Assembly: GCF_904849725.1 (NCBI RefSeq)
Contig: NC_058524.1
Coordinates: 356,001,823-356,065,822 of the forward strand
DNA from: Hordeum vulgare subsp. vulgare
Taxonomy: Eukaryota > Streptophyta > Magnoliopsida > Poales > Poaceae
Direction: 5' to 3'
DNA length: 64,000 bases
Of this stretch, positions 1 to 10,300 are shown piece after piece. The notes under the pieces were generated by a model. That model did no database searches. It was not told where the DNA came from and worked only from the letters and a program-made list of their open reading frames with translations. Every line of letters begins with the position of its first letter. Positions within the stretch are counted from its first letter, which is position 1. The translations under genes and the position numbers were made by a program.

Positions 1-1545
1 GCCACTGCGAGCTTCAACGTTCATTGGACCACATACATCACTATGTATTATTTCCAATAAGTCGGTTGCTCTCTCCATTACTCCTGAGAATGGAGTCTTA
101 GTCATCTTGCCCATGAGGCATGGTTCGCATGTGTCAAATGATTCAAAGTCAAGAGACCCTAACAGTCCATCAGTATGGAGTTTCTTCATGCGCTTGACAC
201 CAATATGACCAAGGCGGCAGTGCCACAAGTATGTGGGACTATCATTATCAACGTTACATCTTTTGGTATTCACACTATGAATGTGTGTAACATCACGATC
301 GAGATTCATCAAGAATAAACCATTCACCAGCGGAGCATGACCAAAAAACATATCACTCATATAAATAGAACAACCATTATTCTGTGACTTAAATGAGTAG
401 CCGTCTCGCATTAAGCAAGACCCTGATATAATGTTCATGCTCAAAGCTTGTACTAATTAACAATTATTAAGGTTTAAAACTAATCCCGAAGGTAGATGTA
501 GAGGTAGCGTGTCGACGGCGATCACATCGACCTTGGAGCCATTCCCGACGTGCATCGTCACCTTGTCCTTAGCCGGCCTCCGTTTATTCCACAGTTCCTG
601 CTTTGAGTTGTAAATGTGAGCAACAACACCGGTATCAAATACCCAGGAGCTACTACGAGCGCAGGTAAGGTACACATCAATAACATATATATCATATATA
701 CCTTTGACGTTGCCGGCCTTCTTGTTCGCCAAGTACTTAGGGCAGTTCCGCTTCTAGTGACCATTTCCCTTGCAATAGAAGCACTCGGTCTCAGGCTTGA
801 GTCCATTTTTTTTCTTCTTCCCGACAGCTGGCTTACCGGACGCGACAACAACTTTGCCGTCTTTCTTGAAGTTCTTCTTACCCTTGCCCTTTTTGAAACT
901 GGTGGTCTTATTGACCATCAACACTTGATGCTCTTTCTTGATTTCTACTTCTGCAGATTTCAGCATCGAGTACAACTCGGGAATGGTCTTCTCCATCCCT
1001 TGCATGTTGTAGTTCAACACAAAACCCTTGTAGCTTGGTGGGAGAGACTAGAGGATTCTGTCAATTACAACATCACCCGGAAGTTCGACTCCAAGCTGAG
1101 TCAGATGACCGTGCAACCCAGACATTCTGAGTATATGTTCACTAACATAACTGTTCTCCTCCATCTTGCAGCTAAAGAACTTATCGAAGACTTCATATCT
1201 CTCAACCAGGGCATGAGCTTGAAAAATTAGTTTCGGCTCCTAGAACATCTCATATGATCCGTGTTGCTCAAAACACCTTTGGAGCCCCGGTTCTAAACTG
1301 TATAGCATGCCACACCTAACCAGAGAGTAGTCATCACTCCGCGTTTGCGAGACTTTCTGAACATCTTGGGCTGCTGCGGAAACAGGAGGGTCACCTAGCG
1401 GCGCATCAAGGACATAAGCCTTGTTGGATGCAATGAGGATGAGCTTCAAGTTGCGGACCCAGTCCGCATAGTTGCTACCATCATCTTTTAGCTTGTTTTT
1501 CTCTACGAACGCGTTGAAATTGAGGTTGACACGTGCGTTGGCCAT
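1..1545 (-). pseudogene. Copia gag-pol, partial and decayed (gag, zinc knuckle, protease, GAG-pre-integrase)
   Basis: Translation starts at the ATG at 1543-1545 (MANARVNLNFN...). The first 100 residues are the Copia gag N-terminus, with the DGSNYADWVRNLK motif. A nonsense codon interrupts the frame near 1240. Gag resumes at about 1020-754 with a lysine-rich stretch and the CFYC...GH start of a CCHC zinc knuckle. At 732-457 lies the retropepsin segment, with WVFDTG as the active-site motif. Below 456 come the GAG-pre-integrase motifs (LWHCRLGH, CEPCLMGKMTKTPF), ending at the window edge at HSDVCGP, the start of the integrase core. Stops in gag and frame changes mean this copy cannot make its polyprotein. 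The family assignment is firm; the functional loss is seen directly. Confidence 0.88.
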
Positions 1546-2801
1546 TGGATCTAGAATATTTGTAAAGAAAACTTTTAGACTAAGTTCATGATAATTAAGT
1601 TCATCTAATCAAATTATGTATTAACTCCCACTTAAGTCGACATCCCTCTAGTCATCTAAGTGTTACATGATCCATGTCGATTAACCCGTGTCACATCATC
1701 ACGTGAGACAGACTAGTCGTCGATGGTGAGCATCTCCATGCTGATCGCATTCAACCATACGACTCATGTTCGACCTTTCGGTCTCTCGTATTCGAGGCCA
1801 TGTCTGTACATGCTAGGCTCGTCGAGTCAACCTAAGTGTTTCGTGTGTGTAAATCTGGCTTACACCCGTTGTATGCGAACGTTAGAATCTATCACACCCG
1901 ATCATCACGTGGTGCTTCGAGACAACGATCCTTCACAACGGTACACACTTAGGGGAATACATTCTCGAAATTTTATGATGGATCATCTTATTATGCTACC
2001 GTCGTTCTAAGGAATAAGATTAAAAACATGATAAACATCACATGCAATCATATAGTGACATGATATGGCCATTATTATCTTTTCTCCTTTGATCTCCATC
2101 TTCGGGCATCGCATGATCATCATCGTCACCGGTGTGCCACCATGATCTCCATCATCATGATCTCCATCATTGTGTCTCCGTGAAGTTGTCCCACCAACTA
2201 CTACTACTACTATAGCTAACCATTAGCAATGAAGTAAAAGTAGTAAACACATGGCGTTGCATCTCATACAATAAATTAAGACAACTCCTGTGGCTCCTGC
2301 CGGTTGTCATACTCATTGACATGCAAGTCATGAATCCTATTACAAGAACATGATCATATCATACATCACACATGTAACGTCACATCCTTTGGCCATATCA
2401 CATCACATGTCAAACCCTGCAAAAACAAGTTAGACGTCCTCCAGTTCTTGTTGCAAGTTTTACGTGGTTGATTTGGGTTTCTAGCAAGAACGCCTTCTTA
2501 CCTACGTGACAGCCTCAACGTTGATATGCCAAATCTATTTACCCTTCATAAGGACCCTTTTCATCAAATCCAATCCGACTAGAGTAGGAGAGACATACAC
2601 CCGCTAGCCTCCTTATGCACCGTGTGCATGTCAGCCGGTGGAACCTGTCTCTCGTAAGCGTACGTGTAAGGTCGGTCCGGGCCGCTTCATCCCACAATAC
2701 CGCCGGAAAAGAATAAGACTAGTAGTGGCAAGCAATTGACAAAATTAGTGCCCACAAGCTTTGTGTTCTACTCGTGCATAGAATCTACGCATAGAAAACC
2801 T
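1546..2801 (-). other. Untranslated leader of the Copia element
   Basis: About 1.25 kb between the primer-binding site and the gag start codon. No supported ORF lies in it; short open frames on either strand are not conserved domains. A long leader is normal in the BARE1/Angela clan, where packaging and dimerisation signals are thought to lie. Confidence 0.6.
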
Positions 2802-2814
2802 GGCTCGGATGCCA
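2802..2814 (-). other. Primer-binding site (tRNA-iMet type)
   Basis: On the minus strand this reads TGGCATCCGAGCC, close to the TGGTATCAGAGC complement of initiator tRNA-Met. It lies one base inside the LTR end (…CAGCA). This fixes the element's orientation and the LTR boundary. Confidence 0.75.
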
Positions 2815-2815
2815 C

Positions 2816-4583
2816 TGCTGGGTAACGTAGCAAAAATTCCAAATTTTCCTACGCCATACATAGATCTCCCTATGGAGAAACCAACAACGAGAGAGGGGTA
2901 AGAGCATCTTCGTACCTTTGAAGATCGCTAAGCGGAAGCGTTGCTAGAACGCGGTTGATGGAGTCGTACTCGCCGCGATTCAGATCGCGGTGTGATTCCG
3001 ATCTAGTGCCGAACCACGACACCTTCGCATTCAACACATGTGCAGCCCGGTGACGTATCCCACACCTTTATCCAGCAAGGAGGAGGGAGAGGTTGGGGAA
3101 GAGCTCCGGCAGCACGATGGCGTGGTGGTGCTAGAGCTACGAGGTCTCCCGGTAGTGCTTCGCCAAGCACCGTGGGAGAGGAGGGAGAGGAGAAGCAGGG
3201 CTGCGCCGAGAGAGATAGAATTGCGTGTCTCCAATGGCCAAAACCTCCACTATATATAGGGGGAAGGGGAGGGGCACACCCTTTAGGGTTCCCACCCGCA
3301 AAGGGTGCGGCAGCCCTAGATGGGAGGGGTGGCCGGCGGCCACGAGAGGAGAGGGGGGTGGCGCACCCCTAGGTGGGCCTTAGGACCACCAGCGCTAGGG
3401 TTCCCCCCTTCCCTCTCTGGTGCGCCTTAAACTGGGTGTGGGGGGCGCACCAGCCCACCCAGGGGCTAGTGCCCCCTCACACTTGGCCCATGTAGCCTGC
3501 CGGGGCTGGTGGCCCCTCCCGGTGGGCCCCCGGAACCCTTCCGGTGGTCCCGACACATCGCTGGTGGTGCCCGAAACATTTTCGGCGTCCAAAACCATCC
3601 GTCCTATATATCAATATTTACCTCCGGACCATTGTGTAGCTCCTCGTGATGTTCGGGATCTCATCCGGGACTCCGAACAACCTTCAGTAACCTCGTACAA
3701 CAATTCCCTATAACCCTAGCGTCATCAAACCTTAAGTGTGTAGACCCTACGGGTTCGGGAGGCATGCAGACATGACCGAGACACCTCTCCGGCCAATAAC
3801 CATCAGCGGGGTCTGGATAGCCATGGTGGCTCCCATATGTTCCACAATGATCTCATCGGATGAACCACGATGTCAAGGATTCAATCAATCCCGTATACAA
3901 TTCCCTTTGTCTATCGGTATAGAACTTGCCCGAGATTCGATCGTCGGTATCCCAATACCTTGTTCAATCTAGTTGCCGGCAAGTCTCTTTACTCGTTCCA
4001 TAGCACATCATCCCATGACTAACTCCTTAGTCACATTGAGCTAATTATGATGATGTTCTACCGAGTGGGCTCAGAGATACCTCTCCATCACACGGAGTGA
4101 CAAATCCCGATCTCGATTCGTACCAACCCAACAGATACTTTCGGAGATACCCGTAGTGCACCTTTATAGTCACCCAGTTACGTTGTTTCATTTGATACAC
4201 CCAAAGCACTCCTATGGTATCCGGTAGTTGCACAATCTCACGGTCGAAGGAAACGATACTTGACATTATAAAAGCTTTAGCATTCGAACAACACGATCTA
4301 GTGCTATGCTTAGGATTGGGTCTTGTCCATCACATCATTCTCCTAATGATGTGATGCCGTTATCAATGACATCCAATGTCCATGATCAGGAAACCATGAT
4401 CATCAACTGAGCAATGAGCTAGCCAACTAGAGGATTGCTAGGGACACATTGTGATCTATTTATTCACACATGTATTACTGTTTCCTGTTAAAACAATTAT
4501 AGCATGAACAATAGACGATTATCATGAACAAGGAAATATGATAATAACCATTTTATTATTGCCTCTAGGGCATATTTCCAACA
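2816..4583 (-). repeat. 5' LTR of the BARE1/Angela-type element (1768 bp)
   Basis: On the minus strand it starts TGTTGGAAATATGCCC and ends ...TTACCCAGCA, giving near-inverted TGTTGG/CCAGCA termini. The length fits the 1.7-1.8 kb LTRs of this clan. It contains a TATA box at about 3250-3258 (minus). Internal ORFs on either strand are not conserved proteins. Confidence 0.9.
3250..3258 (-). promoter_or_regulatory. Putative LTR TATA box
   Basis: The minus strand reads CCCTATATATAGTGG in the middle of the LTR, the position expected for the U3 core promoter of BARE1-type LTRs. Inferred from sequence only. Confidence 0.55.
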
Positions 4584-4835
4584 GCCCACCCACCCGGGAG
4601 AGAGCTCAATGGCTTTAGGGTGGCGCACCAGCCCTTAGTGGGCTGGTGGGACAACCCAAGAAGGCCTTGGCGCCAAGAGAAGAAAAACCAAAGAGAAATA
4701 AAAAGGGGGGGGGAGGTGGGAAGGAAGAGAAGGACTCCACTTTCCAATCCTAACTGGAGTAGGATTCCTCCTCTCCTCCCGGCCGGCGCACCATGAGGGC
4801 TTCGCCCTCAAGGCAAGCCTCCTCCCCCTCCCTCC

Positions 4836-4843
4836 TATATATA
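4836..4843 (+). promoter_or_regulatory. Putative TATA box of the split Copia LTR
   Basis: TATATATA in a CCTCC...GTGG context matches the TATA region of the neighbouring Copia LTR. It is separated from its downstream LTR half by the 7-kb Gypsy insertion. Confidence 0.45.
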
Positions 4844-4961
4844 GTGGTGATTTAGGGCTGATTTGAGACAACTTCTGCCACGTGCAACTCAGATCTAGAC
4901 ACCATAGTTTTACCTCTAGATCGTATTTCTGCGGAGCTCGGGCGGAGCCCTGCGGGAGTAG

Positions 4962-4966
4962 AGCGT
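4962..4966. repeat. Target-site duplication AGCGT (left)
   Basis: AGCGT directly precedes the Gypsy LTR start TGATACG and is repeated exactly at 11952-11956, directly after the 3' LTR end. It proves a single clean insertion into the Copia LTR. Confidence 0.95.
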
Positions 4967-6615
4967 TGATACGTCTCAAACGTATCTATAATTTTTGATG
5001 GTTTCATGCTGTTATCTTGTCATCCTTGGATGTTTTATGTAACTTTTATATCTTTTTTGGGACTAACTTATTAATTCAGTGCCAAGTGCCAGTTCCTGTT
5101 TTTTCTGTGTTTTTAGCTCTTTTCAGATCTGATTTTGGAACGGAGTCCAAATGGAATAAAATCCCCGAAATAAATTTTTCTTGAACGGAAGAAGACCAGG
5201 GGGCTTGAGGGCCAAGCCATGAGAGCTACAGGGCACCCACAAGCCCTGTAGCCGCCACCAGGGGGGGGCTAGCAGGCTTGTGGCCTCGCTGGTGCCCCCC
5301 TGACCTATCTCCTTCGCCTATATATTCCCTAAAATACAGAAACAAAATCAGGGAATCCACGGAAACACTTTCCCGCCGCCGCAAGCTTCCGTTTCCGCGA
5401 GACCTCATCTAGAGACCCTTATTGGTGCCCTGCCGGAGGGGACTTTGGAGTTGGAGGGCTTCTACATCAACATCATCGCCCCTCCAATGACTCGTGAGTA
5501 GTTCACTTCAGACCTACGGGTCCGTAGTTAATAGCTAGATGGTTTCTTCTCTCTCTTGGATCTTCAATACAAAGTTCTCCATGATCTTCATGGAGATCTA
5601 TCCGATGTAATCCTCTTTGGCGGTGTGTTTGTGGAGATCCGATGAATTGTGGATTTGTGATAAGATTATCTATGATATATATTTGAGTCTTTGCTGATTT
5701 CTTATATGCATGATTTGATATCCTTGTAAGTCTCTCCGAGTCTTGGGTTTTGTTTGGCCAACTAGATCTATGATTCTTGCAATGGGAGAAGTGCTTGGTT
5801 TTGGGTTTATACCGTGTGGTGACCTTTCCTAGTGACAGTAGGGGCAGCAAGGCACACATCGTGTTGTTGCCATCAAGGGTAACAAGATGGGCTTTTATCG
5901 TAGATATGAGATTGTCCATCTACATCATGTCATCTTGCTTATGGCGTTACTCTGTTCTTTTGGACTTAATACACTAGATGCATGCTGGATAGCGGTCGAC
6001 GTGTGGAGTAATAGTAGTCGATGCAGAAAGTATCGGTCTACTTGTTTTGGACGTGATGCCTATAGATATAATCATTTCCATAGATGACGTCACGACTTTG
6101 CGCGGTTCTATCAATTGCTCAACAGTAATTTGTTCACCCACCGTCTACTTGCTTTCATGAGATAAGCCACTAGTGAACACTACGGCCCCCGGGTCTATTC
6201 ACACCTATCGTTTCCACTTTCGATTTTACTTTGCTTTGTTACCTTGTTGCTTTCAGTTCTCACTTGGCAAACAATCTATAAGGGATTGATAACCCCTTCA
6301 TAGCGTTGGGAGCAAGCTTTTTGTGTTTGTGCAGGTACTTGTGATACTCCTTCACTGGATCGATACCTTGGTTCTCAAAACCGAGGGAAATACTTACCAC
6401 CGCTGTGCTACATCACCCTTTCCGCTTCGAGGGAACACCAACGCAAGGCTCGAAGGCCACGGGGGAATCCTTTGCATATTTTCCTAGGAAGTCACTTAAG
6501 GCATAGCCGTAGGAGAAAGATTCCTAGTGCCGTTGCTGAGGAGTATCAAGACAAGAATAGTCTCCCGTCAGCATGTATTTCTAGCGCCGTTGGAAGGTCT
6601 TTTGTTGCAGTAGCA
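4967..6615 (+). repeat. 5' LTR (1649 bp) of the non-autonomous Gypsy element
   Basis: Starts TGATACGTCTCAAACG and ends ...GCAGTAGCA. It aligns along its full length with 10301-11951. The 3' boundary is set where the two copies stop matching. Confidence 0.93.
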
Positions 6616-6625
6616 GAAGTATTTC

Positions 6626-6643
6626 TAGCGCCGTTGCCGGGGA
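6626..6643 (+). other. Primer-binding site (tRNA-Asp type)
   Basis: TAGCGCCGTTGCCGGGGA differs by one base from the TGGCGCCGTTGCCGGGGA site typical of Athila-like Gypsy elements. It lies 10 bp after the 5' LTR. Confidence 0.8.
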
Positions 6644-6910
6644 AGGAGAGATCTATCCAAGTAGGTCTCACAAACTCATCTCTTGCATTTACTTTTTTTC
6701 CAGTTACCTCTCGTTTTCCTCTCCCCCACTTCACATTTGCCGCTTTCATTTGCCTTTCTCCTTTCCGTTTTCATTCGCCTTTTTGCCTTTCTCCTTTGCC
6801 GTTTTCTTTTGCCTTTTTCCGTTTGCCCTTCTTCCGCTCGCTTTCTGTTTGCTTGTGTTACCATGTGTCTTCTTTTAGCTTGCATCATTGCTTGCTAAAA
6901 ATCCTTTGAT

Positions 6911-7675
6911 ATGGATCCTGATCAACTAGCTAATCTCTTTAAGAGATCCACTTATGTGGAACCAATTGCTAGTGAGTTGAGTGCATTTGACTTTCTCTAT
7001 GGAGTTTTGCTTGAGATGCGTGAATCTGGAAATTGTGATGAAGAAATTCATGAAGTGATTCACGAGGGCTCCTTGAATGAAAAGCATGATTGCAATGGTT
7101 TCACTATAAATCCTATTAGTGACAATCATGCTAAAAATATGCAAAACCCTAAGCTTGGGGATGCTAGTCTTGCTATGACCACTATTTGTTGCAAAGATCA
7201 TGATTGGGGTGATGATTTTTCTTTTGATCTTGAAAATTTGTTCAACCCTCAAGATGAATATGATATTTGCAATATTATTAAAAGTGGGTTTGGAGAAGTC
7301 ATGACTTTAGATGATAATCCCACTATTTTTGGAGAGCGTGAACTTTTCATGCATGTGGATCATGAAAAGAATATCCTATGTGATAGCTATATTGTTGAAT
7401 TTGAATATGATCCCACATGTAATTGCTATGAGAGAGGAAAATATTGTGGTAGAAACTTTCATGTTACCAAATTACCTCTCGTTATGTTGAGATTGCTATT
7501 GTCTCTTTCTTCTTCCTTGCATTTGGTAACTATTGGTTGTGTTGCCAATTTGTTTTCCTATAAAATGCCTATGCATAGGAAGTATGTTAGACTTAGATGT
7601 GATTTTCACATGCTTTATGATGCTCTCGTTGTGCTTCAATTCTTGTCTTTTGTGAGAGTATCATTGAATGCCTAG
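6911..7675 (+). CDS. Single ORF of the non-autonomous Gypsy element, unknown function (254 codons)
   Basis: An uninterrupted frame starting MDPDQLANLFKRS and ending ...VRVSLNA, about 270 bp after the primer-binding site. I do not recognise the family. It has no gag zinc knuckle, protease, reverse-transcriptase or integrase motif. The N-terminal 140 residues are acidic. A central part is rich in Asp/Glu and Cys (CNCYERGKYC). The C-terminal third has a hydrophobic run (VMLRLLLSLSSSLHLVTIGCVANLF) that could be a membrane segment. It occupies the place where related elements carry gag-protease, and its stop codon is followed within about 25 bp by a conserved hairpin, as in those elements. It could be a replaced gag or captured sequence. 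The open frame is seen directly; any role is unknown. Confidence 0.6.
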   Translation: MDPDQLANLFKRSTYVEPIASELSAFDFLYGVLLEMRESGNCDEEIHEVIHEGSLNEKHDCNGFTINPISDNHAKNMQNPKLGDASLAMTTICCKDHDWGDDFSFDLENLFNPQDEYDICNIIKSGFGEVMTLDDNPTIFGERELFMHVDHEKNILCDSYIVEFEYDPTCNCYERGKYCGRNFHVTKLPLVMLRLLLSLSSSLHLVTIGCVANLFSYKMPMHRKYVRLRCDFHMLYDALVVLQFLSFVRVSLNA

Positions 7676-7697
7676 CTAAGGGCGTTAAACAATAACG

Positions 7698-7721
7698 CTT
7701 GTTGGGAGGCAACCCAACAAG
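7698..7721 (+). other. Conserved post-stop hairpin
   Basis: CTTGTTGGG, loop AGGCAA, CCCAACAAG: a perfect 9-bp stem 23 bp after the ORF stop. The same motif occurs after the protease stop at 33285 and, on the minus strand, at 62211-62230. Confidence 0.8.
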
Positions 7722-8299
7722 TCTATCCTTTTTATTTTTGTTTTGTGTTTTCCACACTTTCATAATTATGTTAGGATTGTGTTTCTTTTTGCGTTTGTGC
7801 CAAGTAAAACCGTTATGATTAGTCTTGGGGATGATCGTTTGGTCATGCTGGAAAAGACAGCAACTTTCTGCTCACGAAAATAATTTTCATTTTATTTGTG
7901 TAAGCGATTTTGAGTTGATTCTTTTTGCTGCTGATTTCTACGCAAATTCTTAAACTGCCGTAATTTTTCAGAATTTTTGAAGTACCACAAGTATACAAAG
8001 TATACAGATTGCTACAGACTGGTCTGCTGTTAACAGATTATGTTTATGTTGAGTTGGTTGCTTATTTTGATGAAACTATGGATAGTATCGGGGGGTATTA
8101 GCTATGGAAGATTGAAAATACAGTAACCCAACATCAACATAAGTAGAATTTAAGTTTGCTACAATACCTAAGGAAGTGGTGGTTTGCTTTTTTATACTAA
8201 TGTTATCACGAGTTTCTGTTTAAGTTTCGTGTTGTGAAGTTTTCAAGTTTTGGGTGAAGTTCTTATGGACGAAAAGATAAAGAGTGGCAAGAGCTCAAG

Positions 8300-8382
8300 C
8301 TTGGGGATGCCCAAGGCACCCCAAGATGATTCAAGGATGTCGTAAAAGCCTAAGCTTGGGGATGCCCCGAGAAGGCATCCCC
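8300..8382 (+). other. Pair of AAGCTTGGGGATGCC hairpins
   Basis: The first hairpin is CTTGGGGATGCC / GGCACCCCAAG (8300-8325, one bulged base). The second is GGGGATGCC, 7-nt loop, GGCATCCCC (8358-8382, perfect 9-bp stem). Both repeat the AAGCTTGGGGATG core of the polypurine tract at 10287-10300. Equivalent pairs lie at 33872-33951 and 61561-61640. Confidence 0.75.
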
Positions 8383-10284
8383 TCTTTCGTCTTCAATCCA
8401 TCGGTTTATTCACCACATGTTATGTGTTTTGCTTGGAGCATCTTGTATCTTAGGAGTCTTTTATTTTTTGTTGTGTCACAATCATCCTTGATGCACACCT
8501 AGAGAGAGAGACATGCACTCACCGTGATTTTGTCGAGCTTCACTTATATCCTTTGGTAGACAATTCAGCTCACATGTGCTTCACCTATATCTTTTGAGCT
8601 AGTTGATTTTGCTCCATGTGCTTCACTTATATCTTTTAGAGCACAGTGGTGCGTGGCTTGGTAGTTGATCTATGCTTTTAAAGTAGTCTCAAAATGGGTA
8701 GTTATCCAAAGGGATATGAAAACTTCCACCTTCATGTGCATTGAACATTTAGAGAAGTTTGATTCATCTCAATTAGTTTTGAGATGTGGTTGTGGTAATA
8801 TTCAGGTTATGCTGGTAAGGTGTTGTGGATGTAGAAATACTTGTGTTGAAGTTAGTGATTCCCATAGCATGCACGTATGGTGAACCGCTATGTGATGAAA
8901 TCTGAGCATGATTAGTCTATTGATTGTCATCCTTTGTGTGGTGGTCGGGATCGCGCGATGGTTTATACCTACCAACCCTTCCCCTAGGAGTATGCTTTGA
9001 ATGCTTTGTTTCGATTACTACTAAAACTTTTGCAACAAGTATATGAGTTCTTCATGACTAATGTTGAGTCCATGGTTTATATGCACTTTCACCTTCCACC
9101 ATCACTATCTTCTTAGTACCGTGCAACTTTCGCCGGTGCACAAAACCCACCATTAGCCTCCCTCAAAACAGCCACCATACCGACCTACTATGGCTTTTTC
9201 AAAGTCATTCCAAGATATATTGCCATGCAACTACCACCATGACATGTGCCACCACTTCTACATTGCCATTGCATGATCGTAATATAGCTAGCATGATGTT
9301 TCCATTAATGTCTATGCCATGCTAGATCATTGTCACGGTACACTACCGAAGGCATTCCATATAGAGTCATCGTTGCTCTAAGTTTTGAGTCGTAAGTGTG
9401 ATGATCATCATTGATGGAGCATTGTACCATGTGAGGAAATAAAAGAGGCCAAAGATGCCCACCAAAAAAAAAAGAGGCCAAAGAGCCCACCAAAAAAAAT
9501 GATGAGAGAAAAAGAGAGAAGGGACAATGCTACTATCCTTCCACACTTGTGCTTATTAAGCACCATGATCTTCATGATTGAGAGTCTCTCGTTTTGTCAC
9601 CACCATATAGCTAGTGGGAAATTTTCATTACATAACTTGGCTTGTATATTCCAATGATAGGCTTCCTCAAAATTGCCTTAGGTCTTCGTGAGCAAGCAAG
9701 TTGGATGCACACCCACTAGTTTTCTATAAGAGCTTTCACATACTCCTAGCTCTAGTGCATCATTTGTATGGCAATCCCTACTCATTCACATTGATATCTA
9801 TTGATGAGCATCTCCACAGCTCATTGATATGCCTAGTTAATATGATCATCTTCTCCTTGTTTGTCTTGCAACCTCCACCACACTCCACACCACTTATAGT
9901 GCTAAAACCATGGCTCACGCTCATGTATTGCGTGAGAGTTGAAAAGGTTTGAGAAAGTAAAGGTGTGAAAACAATTACTTGGCCAATACCGGGGTTGTTC
10001 ATGATTTAAATTCGTAGTGCAATGATGATAGAGCAGAGCCAGACTATAAGCTTTTGTAGGGACAACTTTCTTTTGGCCTTGTTATTTTGAAAGTTCATGA
10101 TTACCTTGCTAGTTTGCTTGAAGTATTATTGTTTCCACGTCAATAGAAAACTATTGTTTTGAATCTACTGGATCTGAACATTCACGTCACATAAGAGGAG
10201 TTACAAAGGACATCTATGCTAGGTAGCATGAAAGCATCAAAAATTCATTCTTTATCACTTCCCTACTCGAGGACGAGCATGAGT

Positions 10285-10300
10285 TAAGCTTGGGGATGCT
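10285..10300 (+). other. Polypurine tract
   Basis: TTAAGCTTGGGGATGCT stands directly before the 3' LTR start. AAGCTTGGGGA at this position is shared with the elements ending at 36092 and 59434. Confidence 0.75.

Larger units (their letters stand above)
1..4583 (-). mobile_element. BARE1/WIS/Angela-type Copia LTR retrotransposon, 5' part only
   Basis: A minus-strand element enters with its 5' LTR at 2816-4583, followed leftwards by a primer-binding site, a long leader and gag-protease, and is cut by the window edge at the start of integrase. The LTR begins TGTTGGAAATATGCCC on the minus strand, the signature of the BARE1/WIS/Angela clan of Triticeae Copia elements. It is inserted into another Copia LTR whose remains start at 4584. 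The first five flanking bases, GCCCA (4584-4588), should be one copy of the target duplication; the other copy lies outside the window. The 3' half of the element is not visible, so completeness cannot be judged. Confidence 0.9.
4584..4966 (+). repeat. Copia LTR fragment (left part), host of two later insertions
   Basis: A plus-strand LTR piece with a TATA box at 4836-4843 (TATATATA) and a following transcribed-looking stretch. It continues after the Gypsy insertion at 11957. Its 5' portion lies beyond the minus-strand Copia element inserted at 4584. The joined text resembles the R-U5 half of a WIS/Angela-type LTR. It is about 380 bp of non-coding sequence. Confidence 0.75.
7676..10300 (+). 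other. Long non-coding 3' region of the non-autonomous Gypsy element
   Basis: About 2.6 kb without a supported gene. It holds the post-stop hairpin (7698-7721), two GGGGATGCC hairpins (8300-8325 and 8358-8382), blocks similar to the interior of the element at 29351 (9155-9235 resembles 34845-34920; 9705-9785 resembles 35460-35535), and the polypurine tract. Short ORFs in it are not conserved. Confidence 0.7.

Noticed and set aside
616..1230. 204-codon plus-strand frame across the Copia gag
   Set aside because: It is the antisense shadow of the minus-strand gag/protease region, whose reading is supported by known motifs.
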